Assembly: GCF_000471905.2 (NCBI RefSeq) | Contig: NW_006497560.1 | Coordinates: forward strand, 835,239 to 899,238 | Direction of reading: 5' to 3' | DNA length: 64,000 bases | From: Amborella trichopoda | Taxonomy: Eukaryota; Streptophyta; Magnoliopsida; Amborellales; Amborellaceae | Position numbers and translations under genes: made by a program | The notes under the pieces: model-generated | Told to the model about the DNA's origin: nothing | The model's input: only the letters and a program-made list of their open reading frames with translations | Databases searched by the model: none | In this document: positions 33,701 through 45,700 of the stretch, piece by piece | How positions within the stretch are numbered: the first letter of the stretch is position 1 | Layout: each line of letters opens with the position of its first letter

Positions 33701-36700
33701 GACCCCCTCTTCGTTGGCACTAGCTGAGGGAGGAGAGACGGGCGTGCCAAGGTCGTCCTGTGAGCTTGAGGCTAGCTCTAGAGGAAGGGGAGGAGGAGAA
33801 AAAGAGGGGTAGAAGTTAGAGGGAAGGGAAGGAAAAGGTTCAGAGGGGGAGGAAGGGTGGGGAGGAGAGGGCGAGGTAGAGCAGAAGGGAGCCAGGGAAG
33901 GGTCAGGCTGCAACAGGGGAGGAGAAAGAAGGGGAGAGGGGGGAGGTGTCAGAATTGGCAAAGGAGGTATGTCTAGGTCCCCAGGGGGAGGGAGAGGGGT
34001 AAGAGAGGTAGGGAAAGGCAAGGTAGGTGAAGAGGTGGGAGTAAGAAACAGAGTGGTGAGACAAGCAATGGGAACCGAAGAAAAGGTGGGAGGATTGAAT
34101 CCTGCAAGATCAGAATGGAGAAAGAGGACGAAAAAGGGGCCAAAGAGGAGGGAATGAAAACAGGAGTAGGGGAGGAGGGGTCCGAGGCATGCAGAGCCTC
34201 AAAGCCGGAGAGAAAAGGGGGGCCGTCTATCGAAGGGGAATGGGGAGAAGACAGGGCAGGTTCAAGGGGAAGAGAGGAAAGGGATGCCGGGGCCAAAAAG
34301 GCGTAGGACGGAGAAGGAAGGTGGCAGAGAGAAGACGACAGGGGAAAAAGTTGACGACAGGGGAAAAAGTTGAGGTACCCCCAAAGGCGAAAGGGCAACA
34401 AAAGGAGAGAGAGAAAGGAGGAGATCACAAGGCAGGGGGTAGGTGAAGAGGCTGGCTCAAGTGGAGGAGAGAGAATAGGAGGCGCATCAAGTGGCGAGAA
34501 AGGGGAGGTAGATGAGGAAGAGTAGGAGCTTGGGGAGCGGTTTGCTGGCGGAGTCAGTAAGAGCAGGTGCGACAAGTGGGCGGCTGAGGGCTACACGACA
34601 GAAGACGTGGCACCCGAGAGAAGAAAGGGGGCAGGGGAAGTTAAAGCGGGGCCAGTGGACGTGGCACCTAAACAGAGAATGGGGGCAGGGGAAGTAAATG
34701 CGAAGCCCAAAAAAGGCTACTCGCAAGGGGATGTGGTATAATTTTATTTTTATTTTTTAAGTTTCTACAGATCTACTCTTATGCGTGTGCATGTATGGTT
34801 GTATCATTGCATGGAACTATGGATTATGGAATGATATGAACTTTAGAGCATGGAGTATGGTCTATGGAGTATGCATTATGGATTGTGCATTTATTGCTAA
34901 TTTACTGATTGCTATTATATTTTATTTTGGGTTGTGCAAAATCTATTACAGATTTAGAAGGGTGCAGTTGGCATATAGACGCCTCCGTAGGTGTAGAGGT
35001 ACGGTGCCCTTCAAATTTTATCATGGTATATAATTTTGATGTAAAATGTTATTAGGATTATCTCAAAATCTATTTTTATATCTAATTATAAGATTTTAAA
35101 TTTAAAAAATGGTTAAAATCAAGTAGATCTATAAACATATGAAAATCTTGAAAATGGACGGTGTAGATAATATGTTGTAAAATGCATTATTTTTGAGACT
35201 TAAAATCCTTTTATTTTTCATAGTCATACATCTCGATGTTGAGATGACATTCAAAGGGTTTTTCAACATTAAAACTACCTTTTCCAATAGATTTTTGTGG
35301 GGCATTCGTATTTCCACATCATAGGGTAGCATCCTTATATAAACGTTTTCCAATTTAGAATGGTTTGGAACTTTTTGAAATATGGGATTTTTAATATTTT
35401 ATGATATATACTTGTATTCCCCTGCCCTCTACCTCTCTACTTCAACCTAGGTCCTAGCAGGGTGGCCACCTAGGTGCTGGGCAGCCAGGATGCCCCGGTC
35501 GCCTAGGCGCTGCTTGACGTTTTTTGGAATACTGCGAATCCTAGATTTGCAGTGGATTATCGGTACACCCCTAAGGACATGTACTCTTACAGATGTGGAG
35601 GTCCTCTCTTCTAGCACATATGCATAACTCTAACGAGTGGATCATATCTTGATAGAGCGGCTTCCCATTCACTACTGTTTATGCATATACTATGAGAAGG
35701 CTTGAGGTCAGGGGTTTTGGCTGATGTCCTCTCTAAGGCTTGTCTTTTCTCATAGGGCTTATTCTCACATGGAACTTCATACTCTTAAATCCTGCACTTT
35801 TGCCCTGGCTCACACAATCATGAGGAGCTCTCGTACTAACCTTGGCTAGAGGAGACCCCCAAACCTCTCCGTTTTGGCTAAGCCCGTTTTGACATGCCTC
35901 ATGACCGGGGGTTTTGTGACTTTTTGCATCCCGATTCATTGAGATCTGATAAGTCAAGCGTTCTTATTCACTCCCATTGTGACCACGAATTATCATAGGA
36001 TAGTGGGGTCAAGGCCTGGAAAGGCCATAACTCCAACAATTATATATCTTTGTAAATTCTTTTTCGAATGTTAACTTGGGATTTGGTGAAGATGGAACTT
36101 CAGACATCACACTATAGCACTTACCACCCTAACAACATTTGTCTACAACCCGTTCTCTTTTGCAGGTTCTGATGCCTTTGGAAGTATTTTAGTATTTGAT
36201 CTAGAATTATTTAAAGAAAATGCAGGTGCCCTTTCTGCTTGGTCCTTGCTTTATTGATTGATCTTTAGTTTCCTAATACTTGATTGGGTTCGTCACTTTT
36301 AAATGACGTAAATTTTTTTGGTACATTGGGATGTATAAAGTCCGTTATTCTAGTTATAAACAAATGAAGCGAAAAAATATGTTTCACCTGAAGTATTTTT
36401 TCTAGTTGGATATCGTGATTTATTTTTCTAAATTTACTCGAAATTTTGGTGTTTAATCTTGATGCCTGCATATAATATTTTTTTTTAGATAATGAACACC
36501 GACATTAATTATTAGATATAATCTCATCCTCCTATTTTTTTGGTCTTTGTCAATCTCCTTTTGAACGTATAGCTGTTTAATTCATAGTTAATGGTATTTT
36601 GATTCCAATGAGCATGTCTCATCTTTGTAGCGTTCCTTATAAGTTGAAAAGTGAATATCTCTATGCATTTCAGAATACACTTGTTCTGAATTCATCATTT

Positions 36701-39700
36701 GGAATTCCTTTTTTTTTTAACGATATTATTGGTTATCTTATACATCTTGTAATTGGGTTATTATGTATGCTTGTGATTGATTATCTGCATGTTATGCATA
36801 TGTGGACTATGAAGAAATGCCTCGGCATCTAATTTGTATTTCCCATTTCTTAGATTCGGATCATGAAAAGATTGCGCCATCCTAATGTTGTACTATTTAT
36901 GGGAGCAGTTACTCGTGCTCCAAATCTTTCAATAGTGACAGAGTTTCTTCCTAGGTATGTTATCCAGTTCTTATCTTTGTTTTCTATGTAGATTATTTGA
37001 TTGGTGAGTTTGTGTTTCTTCATAAATGAGGTTTTTAGCCGTTAGGCTTGATCCTCTAGCTCCATTTGAAGTTGATCATTTTAGTACTATATCGATTGCA
37101 TATTTGAGTTCACATTGTCTCCCAATAACAGAAGACAGATTTTTAGACTTTTGTGTAGTGGTTGCCATGAAAACATTGTGAACAATTATTATCTATGTAT
37201 TGGATGAATTTTATCACAATGGTTCATAAATATGCTTTATTGAATGATTTTAATGCTGACTTGATTACTAGTTCTTCAATAGTGTTATGATGTTTACTTC
37301 GATTGGACTTGTCTGGCCTTATGGCCTTGACACCATGTATCGCATACCATTTTATTGATTATTGTTGGCTCCAGTGGGAGCTCGTGCTTAAAAGGGGACA
37401 ATTGGGTGGCTCCAGTGGGAGCTCGTGCTTAAGGGTAATCCTGCAATCGAGGTTGGTGTGTGCTTGTGGTTGGAGCTAGGACAGAGTATTTCCCCTGCGG
37501 AAGAGGCGGCCCGTTAGGACAAGGGCAAAATCCCCAGCATGGTCTCATCCACAACATGTGTATATGACAGCTGCATCATATGGGAAGCCGCCTTCCCAGG
37601 AGAGTGCCTGGTGAAGGTGCACATGTACATAGAGAGGAACCCCTGCATCCTTGTGTGGTGCTTTGTGTGCTTGTCCTTAGGAGTGTATTTGTAGTATCCT
37701 AAACCCCAAAATTCTACTGTCTATTAGTTGGCTTTGATGGGCCAATCATGAGCCTTTGCTGGACATTGTGGATCATGGGTGTCCTTTGGGTCGGTTTGAG
37801 AAATTGTTAAGAGGGTTTTGGGGTGAGCCGAGTGGAGTACCTGAGATATGTGATTCTAAAGCTAAGGCACCTAATTTCTTTTGATAATTTTTCTAGTAGC
37901 CTAAACAATTTGAGTTATTAATTATATTACAAAATGATTTTTGGAAATTTTTGGGAATTTTCGAGAATTTTCTAAATGGCAAAAATGGTCTTAAACAACA
38001 GTTTCAAGAATGCCAAGTAAGGATCTATCATGCGAACCATGGCACATGGGTCCAAATGGTCAATGGACCCCACATGAGTCTTTGGTGCCCACACATGGCC
38101 CCATTGGTGAAAGGACACTGTCTTTGGTTCATGACTGGACACATGTCACTATGAACCATCCCATGTGTAAAGCAACCATTTCGACATGCCTTCTTTTGAT
38201 TTACCACATGTATGAGTTGGTTAAAGCTAAAGAGAAGATACTTAAAGATATTCCATCTCTTTCCTCATGTGAATGGAGAGATGAAATTTCTTGTGTGGTG
38301 CACCCCCCTCTTTCTCTCTCTACATTTTATATTCCACATACTCTATTTAATTGAAATGTTAGTATATTTTATGGGTTTATGTGATATTATGACCTAGTAA
38401 TTTGTATCTCATTCAAAAAGTTGGCTGCTCAGCAACCTCGGCGGGCCGCCAGGCGGCTGGGAGGCCTCACTGCTCATTGTGGGACGGCGGACCTTGGGCG
38501 GCTGACTAGTCGCCTAGGGTACTGCTTGGATTAGTGCTTAGGCAAGGCCCTATTAGTGAGGGTGGAAATGGCCCTTGCCGAAAAGGCAAAAAAAGTCATT
38601 TTCCTCCCTTTGAAAGGAGGAAAATTGTATTTAGAGGGCATTTTTGCCCCCCAAATCCCTACACAACTCGACTAGGGCCCCCAAAAAAAGGTTTTTAGCT
38701 CAAAATCAATTTTTTCTATGGATCGAATTCAATGTTCCAAAAAAATGCCTGATGGTGTCTGGACGACCGGGGGGGGGGGGCGTCTAGGCAACCCACCGCC
38801 TAGGAGGGTGCTTAGGCGAAACTGGGGCAAATTGTGTCCAATAATCCTATTTTACGTACATATTTTGTATAAAAAATGCATATTCATTCACTTTTTATAA
38901 TCCAAACAAAAAAAAAAACCAAAAATACCCCACCTGATGGGTATTTTTCCACCTAGTCGGGTGCAGTCCCTTCCCTTGAGCGCCCGCCTAGGCGGACGCC
39001 TAGGAACAGCCTGCCTAGTTCGTTTGCCCAGGCCTTGGTGGTGCGCCTGGGCCCCCCAACCCACCAAGGCACTAGGCGTACAGCTTTTTGATTCAATGAT
39101 CAAATTCTAATCTGAAGTCTCTAATTTGGCATTTAGCTGAAAGTCAAATTTTTTTTTAAGGACTGAATTGAAATTTGAAGTTTTTGATTTCTAGTGAAAT
39201 CATAAGGCATTTGATCTAGAACTTTTATGGGGATTAAAGAGGTTGCAAAAGAGATATTTTGGCGATTGAATGTGACTGATTCAAGTCCAATTCGATTGGT
39301 CTTCAAGAGATTAGTAAATTCATATTTTTATATTTTCTGTGAGTATTGTGTTATGTTATGCTTTTTTTATCATTTTCTTGTTTTTATTTTTGAAATTTGG
39401 CTTTAAATATATTTTTAGGCTTTCATATTTTTGGATATGTTTGACTTTGTTTCTAATCATGATGCTAATGGATGTAAATTTATGTACTGTTTTGAATATT
39501 TGATACTTTTGGATTTTGGAATGTCTTGAACTTTAACTTTTGAACTTTGAGGAAATGTTTGAAATGCCAATGGATGTAAATTTATGTTATTTTGACTTTT
39601 TATTTTGGCTTATATGGTTAATGGATTTAAAATTTTTGCAATTTCAAAGTTTAGTTTTTTAGACTTGTAAATTTTTGGGTTTGGAAAGCTAGGGGATAAT

Positions 39701-42700
39701 GTGTTAATCCTAACCTTTGATAAGGGATGGATAGCTTGGATGAAACCTCTCTCACCCCATGGACTTCCTAGAATGGTCCACATTGCTCCATGTAAAGTTC
39801 TAGGCCCACATCAACCCCTATCATCTATGATTAAGGATCATGGCCGCCTCACTTTTGCCTAGTTCATGGCAATGTTATGCTGCTGAAATTTCTCTTGAAG
39901 ACACGACACCCCTCTTCTCTTAAGTTCTCCTTGGTGTTTGTCTACAAACCATAGGCATTTTTTAATGTTCCATGCTCTTTGGTGCATATATAGGCCACAA
40001 CCGACACCATTACTCTCACACTTGGCACTCCACTAGCCCACCTTCACATAAGCCTCAAGGTAATCCATCTTGGCCAAAATCAGTGAAGCTTAGCCTCATA
40101 TTCAATCACAAAGATCAGCCATTAGAGCCGCTTAGGTATTCATTTTGGAGCCCACACCTTTTGATGGTCCATTGTATCGATGAATCTTGGACTAACTAGC
40201 TCCATTGGAGTACAATTTGGAGCATGCTATTTTACTGATTTGGAACACCCGTTCTCACCTCAAATCAGACCCATCCTCCTCATCTGAGAGTTTGAATGCT
40301 TCTTTGGCTTCCCACATTTGGAGCTTAGTGGGCCTTAGATCCCAGTGCATCGAAGGTGGAAATCTGGCAATGGGGTGCTAGTCTCTTGAGGTAATCTTGG
40401 GCACCTTCTCTTGTTTTTACAGCTTCCCAGTACATCGATGGTCCATTTAGTTTGTTACTTCTATGACATATGTGTTAATGTATATACCATTTCCAAAGCA
40501 ATAATGGCTCCTGTTAATGGCCAACCCCACCTTCCACTCCCTCCTCTCTACGAGAACTACACACACCAATTCCAACAAGCCAAATCCAATCCGGTTACCA
40601 TCTCAAATCCCCATCCCTCCCATCCTTCTCCCCCTCATCCATGTTCCCGCCTGCTTGCTGCAAACTCCATTTCTGTGGAAGGCCATCAGCCCATCACGAT
40701 GCCCCATCACGATGCCTTTCTCAATCAATCCTTCAATCACACCCTGGTTCGCCATTGCCACCTCACAGAGATGACCTCAGAGGCATAGGAAAGTGGGGTA
40801 AAGAACTCTGGCTCAAACCAGACCTCACCTGCCGGAAAATCTCTAGCAGTGACTTCCTCTTCTCTTTCCCATTTGAAGGTACTGCTCTCAGGGCACTGCA
40901 GTTGACCAAACCACAATTCAAAGGCGCTACATTGTCTTTTTCTCATTGATGCAAGCATCTGGGACCAAATATATCTTAGAAGATCGAGCTCAGAGCTTCT
41001 CACATACCCCTCCATGCTTAGTACGTCGAAACTTTCAAATGCATTGGAGAAGCTTACGGAGCCTTCATCTCAGTGCACTGGAAATCTTTAGACATCGTCC
41101 CTTTGGGCACTATCCAGTTACTTATCCAAACTCTCGAGCCCTTCCTTATCCCCCCCTGTTCTCTGGTTAGAAGTTGACGACCTGTTTTTTTGCATTCTTG
41201 TGTCCTGGTCCATGGCCTCCCGTCCATCTCGCCATCATTTTTAGGACCATGGTTCCACCCTTACCTCCATGGTCCACAACGAATGGGCTACAGTCATCTG
41301 CAAATGCGGCCTTAGGAACAAGAACCATCACTACAGGACCCATCATAGGTTGTATCCCGAAACCCCCCAGACCTATGACAATGATTGCTCCCCAACCCCC
41401 CTAACCTAACCCCCCACCGAGGCACCGACTCATTCTCTCCCCCGAAGGCCGATGTCAATCCAAACCTAGTCTCCCCCCCTCTCCTCGAGGAGCATCTTGC
41501 GATCAACCACTGTTTGGTGCACCACGTGGCTACATCCCATTCCCCCCATCATGTGACTCTTTTTAGTTCGCCCCATCTTGAGGTTCGACGTAGCCCCTCC
41601 CCCCATTTGGCATCATCCAGTGCCCCTAGTCTTGTGAAGCCGCTCACCTCTCCCTCTTCAAACAGCCGACAACCAATACACGACCAGCTTCTCCTATCCC
41701 AGAGACAGAGGGACCGACACGTGCCTGCCTCTCCTCTCATCTCGAGGAGGTTCCCCCATCCATCACCACATGTCCCCTACTTTTCTCTCTCCTATCCTCT
41801 TCCGCTTCCCCAAGCCTTTCCTCTTATGCCTTCTTTGTCGCCTCTACCCTGTTGCAGTGACTCTTAGCTCCCCCACTCAGCCTCTTCTATCCCACTCGCC
41901 TCCTCCCTGGTGGACCTCTACCTTGTCTTCGATTTCTCCACCTTGGCCATGGTGCCCATACCCCATCCCACCTCCTCTCGGCGTCCCTTGCCAATCCCCT
42001 CCATAACCCTTGCAAGTGTCTGGCCTCTCCTTCGCTAACCCCTTTGCATCACCCATACCCTAACCCGCCCCGCCTCTCCCTTCACTTCTCCTAATCCCTC
42101 CCTCTTCCTCTCGGATCCCATCATCGCCCCCTCTCCTCCTTCCTACCCCAACCCCAACACGATCGTCTTTACGGATGACAGAGCCCTCTGCATCTCCATC
42201 CATAGATTCCTTCTACTTCACCCTCATCTACATCCCCCCCCCCCCCCTGCGGCACTCCACTTGCATTCTCTTGGCCCCTTCCAACTTCCTATCTCAACTT
42301 TGGGGCCCCTGGGTATTTTTTGTCACCTATTGGCTTCCTTCCCACTTCATCTCAACTGCTACAGCCTCCAAGGTCCCCTCACCATTTAAGGCCCCATACC
42401 ACACTCCCCTTACCCTTTTGGCACCCCTTTGCACACCTCAACCCCCCCTCCTTCCTCCTTCCCTCCCTTTGACTCCCACCCTCTCCCTCTTCCCTCTTCC
42501 CTTGAATTCCTCCCAACTCTTCTTGCTCCTGTGGATCCTCTGTCCCTTCCCCCTCTCTCAATCCCAATTTTTACTACCCGCTCTCTTAGCTGCCATTCCT
42601 TTGCCATCTCATAGCCAAACCAATCGTTCCCTCTTCCCTATCTCCCTTACCCCTTCCCCTACATCCTGGGAATGCCCTCCTACCCCCTCCAACAGACCTT

Positions 42701-45700
42701 CGCCCCACCTGGTTTCAGCTTCAGGGTTCCTTGAGGAGAGCAGTTCCCCCTTTGCTCCACTATTATACCCCTACATCCCTGGCTTTTCTCCAATCGACCC
42801 ATGCAACCCCAAATGGCTCCCTTCGAACTAATGTTTTAAACGTGGTCTGCCCAGTGCCTAGGCAGTCCAGAAGTCTTGGGCGCGTGACCCAAGCCTAGGC
42901 GATCTAGAAGTCCTGGGCACCTGGCCCAGGCCTTGGTGGACAAATAAGGTGGGCTGTCCTTGAGTGCCCGCTTAGGCGCCAGGGAACCCGTCTAGGCGGG
43001 CGCAGAGCCTTGAGCGGCTGCCCAAGGTGTGCGCCCCGCTCTGGGAGGGAAAAGGCCCTCGTTGAGGGCATTTTTTGGCCTTTTTTTTTTTAGTACTAAA
43101 GGGGCAAAATCATGGGGTTTAGGTTCATTTGAAACCTAAACCCCATTAGAGCCTATTTTAGAGAGGGAAAACCCCAAAAAAACTAGTTTTTGGTGATTTC
43201 CATAAGATCGAAGGATTTCTCAAAGTTACCAAAAATTGATCTAAGCATCCCTCATTGATATTAGATTTAGTGAACTATCAAGGTATGAACTTATGGAGTA
43301 TGGAGGAGTGTGTGCTATGTGGACTTGTGTATTATACATTCGATGTGCCCTAAATCCCTAACTCTTATGTGTTATACAGTTATACTTATACTATTAAATT
43401 ATAGAGACATTTTTCTTTCTACTGGGCCGCCCAGGTTCTGAGCGCCCGCCTGAGCTCTCTAGACTGCCTAGCGTTTTTTGAAACACTGCTTCCAACTGTT
43501 GCAGCCTCAACCAGCTCCCAATCAACTCTTGCTACCTCGGCGGATTCAAACTTCATTGACAGTTTGGACAAGGCACGTCCTTGAAGTCGTGGGCTTTCAA
43601 TTTGACTGTTCGAAGGAAGCAATCGAAGCTTTCATCTCTGTTAATGCCCAAACGCATTTTAATGTATGTACTAAAGGCAAGAGAGAATTTTCCATCCTCG
43701 CTTTTGGGGTCAACTATGGAAAGGGGGAGCCTTTTGCCCATTCTCCTCCTCTGGCTGGCCCAGCCCCCCCGGTATGTTAGCTTCTTAAGCGCCCACCCTC
43801 TTCCATCCCTTCCTCGTGACAATCCTTACTTGGAAGGCTATAGAACATTTGGGGTCTAGGTCACCCAAACAAATGGAAAGCAACTCGAGAGTTTTGCCTC
43901 AAATACTCACTCTCAGTCTTGGCTTTGGTCGATACTAAATTCCCCCTCCTTTCCCCTAACCTTATTTGCCAGATTTGGGGATTAAGACCTTTGTCAGTGG
44001 GATGCCCTTGAAGCCCATAGGACCTTAGGAGGCATATGGGTTATCTGGGACTTCACCCGCCATGCCCTAACTACCTCCCTTGTAGGTATTTTTTCAATCT
44101 TTGACATTTTACCTTGGGAACGCATTGTAGTTTACGGCCCCAATTCCAAATGTCTCAGGGAGTCTTTCTGAGAGGAATTCCAAGAGGCCGCATCCACGTT
44201 ACAAACTATGTGGTGCATTAGTGGCGTTTTTAATGACACCAGATGGTCCTTTGAACACAATTCCAACCCCCGTATTTCCGAAGGCAGCATCAACTTCTTT
44301 GACTTCATTTCTCACAATAATCTCCTTGACATCCCTCTTTAAGGAGACAATTTACCTAGGTTCAGTCACTCCTCTAGCTGCTCTTTATCCAAACGCCATA
44401 GATACCTCACTTCTTGAGACTCTGTTTTCCTTGACACTCTTGCCCTTGCCCTTTCGAAACCCACTTCTGACCACAAACCCATCCTTCTGGATATTCAGCC
44501 AGTTTCTAGAGGGCCTAAATCCTTTTGGTTTGAGTTGGCCTAGCTCGAGGAGCCCAATTTCATGTCAGTAGTCCGTTTTTGGTGGGATTCTTTCTTGCAC
44601 CAAGTACATAGCTGAGCAGGTTTCCGCCTTCAGCACAAGTTACAGCTCCTAAAATCTGCTCTGAAAAACTGGAGTCGTTGCCTCCTTGATAATTTCCATG
44701 CCCAATAAGATGCCTTGCTACGATCGATTTAGCACTGGGACACCATGGAAGATATCAGAGTGTTATCTTTAGACGAGAGGCACCTAAGGTCTCAAGCAAA
44801 ACTTGACTTTTAGCTCCTCCGAAAGGAAGATATTTTTTGGTCCCAAAGATCCAGGGTCAAATAGCTTAAACATGGTGACCAAAACACACTGCTTCCATAA
44901 GATAGCGAATTGCAGAAGGCACGACAGATTTATTTCCCACATCAAGGTCTTTGACCTTGTTTTTGACTAGCCACCCCTTGTTGAAAAGGCCATAATAATA
45001 TTCTTCGCTCTTCCCTTCTTGGCTCGTGTGCGCCCCATGCCCATGATGGCTGATATATCCTTCCTATCCATTCCACCTGATAGAGCAGCCTGGCTAGAAT
45101 GTCCGTTCACTGAAGAGGAGATCCTCAGGGTTATCAATGATCTTGGACAGGACCAAGCCTTAGGCCCTGACGGGGTACCTTGTTTCCTTGTTCAAAACTT
45201 TCTAAGAAACCCTTTGTCCCAACTAGTTGCATTCTTTGTTGAATTTCGTACGAGAGGCAATATAATGAATGCGACCTTTATAGCCCTCTTTCTTAAAGTA
45301 GAAGGTGTCGAAGAAAATCAATGACTCCAGGCCCATCAGCTTGACCGATAGCTTCTACAAAATACTTTCTAGAGTTCTGACGTCCACACTAAGGAGGTTC
45401 TTGGTTGTGTAATTCCTCCGACTCAGGGGGCTTTATTAAGGACTGCCAAATCCTCGATGGTGCACTCGTCGCCCATGAATGTATCCACTCTAGATTCTCA
45501 TCCAAAAATCCTGGGGTGGTCATGAAACTCATATGGGAGAAAGCTTACGGCCATCTCGATCGGGATATTCTAAATGGAGACATCCTGAGGATGGGTCTCG
45601 AGCAACGTTGGAGAGGATGGATCTTAAACGCTCTCTTCTTGGTGCTTATTAACAACACCCCAAAGGATTCTTCCCTAGCTCTAGAGGTCTGCACTAGGTG

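Larger units (their letters stand above)
31545..34736 (-). mobile_element. LINE 3: L1-type LINE, minus strand, internally deleted
   Basis: On the minus strand it runs from about 34736 (5') through ORF1 (to 33600), ORF2 from an ATG at 33413 and a 3' end near 31545 next to a T-rich plus-strand tract (the A tail). It has the same family structure as LINE 2 but is 3.2 kb long, because about 2.4 kb between reverse transcriptase and RNase H is absent. It lies in the right part of hAT element D. Target duplication is not certain: the flanks GTATATATATTTTT and GTATAATTTTATTTTT are both AT-rich. Confidence 0.85.
26555..35534 (+). mobile_element. hAT element D (triple-BED family), split by gypsy, LINE 3 and a MITE
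   Basis: The left end TAGTGTTTCAAAAAGCGG, with GCCTAGGCG-type subterminal repeats to about 26680, and the right end GACGTTTTTTGGAATACTG (to 35534), with similar GC-rich repeats from 35440, are inverted. Between them, piecewise, lie the end of BED finger 1 (26688-26745), the end of finger 2, finger 3 and an acidic tail (30966-31480), in the same order as in element A (46945-48728). The gypsy segment 26740-30965, LINE 3 31545-34736 and a family H MITE 34968-35344 interrupt it. Flanking 8-mers (CGTATTAT, CGAATCCT) match at 5 of 8 positions, so the insertion duplication is unsure. Confidence 0.7.
24751..36853 (+). other. Kinase intron, 12.1 kb
   Basis: GTACCC to TTCTTAG. It holds the foldback at 25210-25585 and a composite hAT/gypsy/LINE nest (26555-35534). 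The remaining unique parts show no gene. Confidence 0.85.

Noticed and set aside
33969-34700. Plus-strand Gly/Arg/Glu/Lys-rich ORFs as a basic protein gene
   Set aside because: They are the complement of the minus-strand LINE 3 ORF1 linker, which has homologues in LINEs 1 and 2.
36150-36240. Extra kinase exon after TTTTGCAG at about 36164
   Set aside because: The reading does not match any kinase segment, and exons a and b already join in frame without it.
42175-42831. 218-codon open frame as a possible gene
   Set aside because: Pro/Ser/Leu-rich linker of LINE 4 ORF1, ending at the hAT B insertion point.
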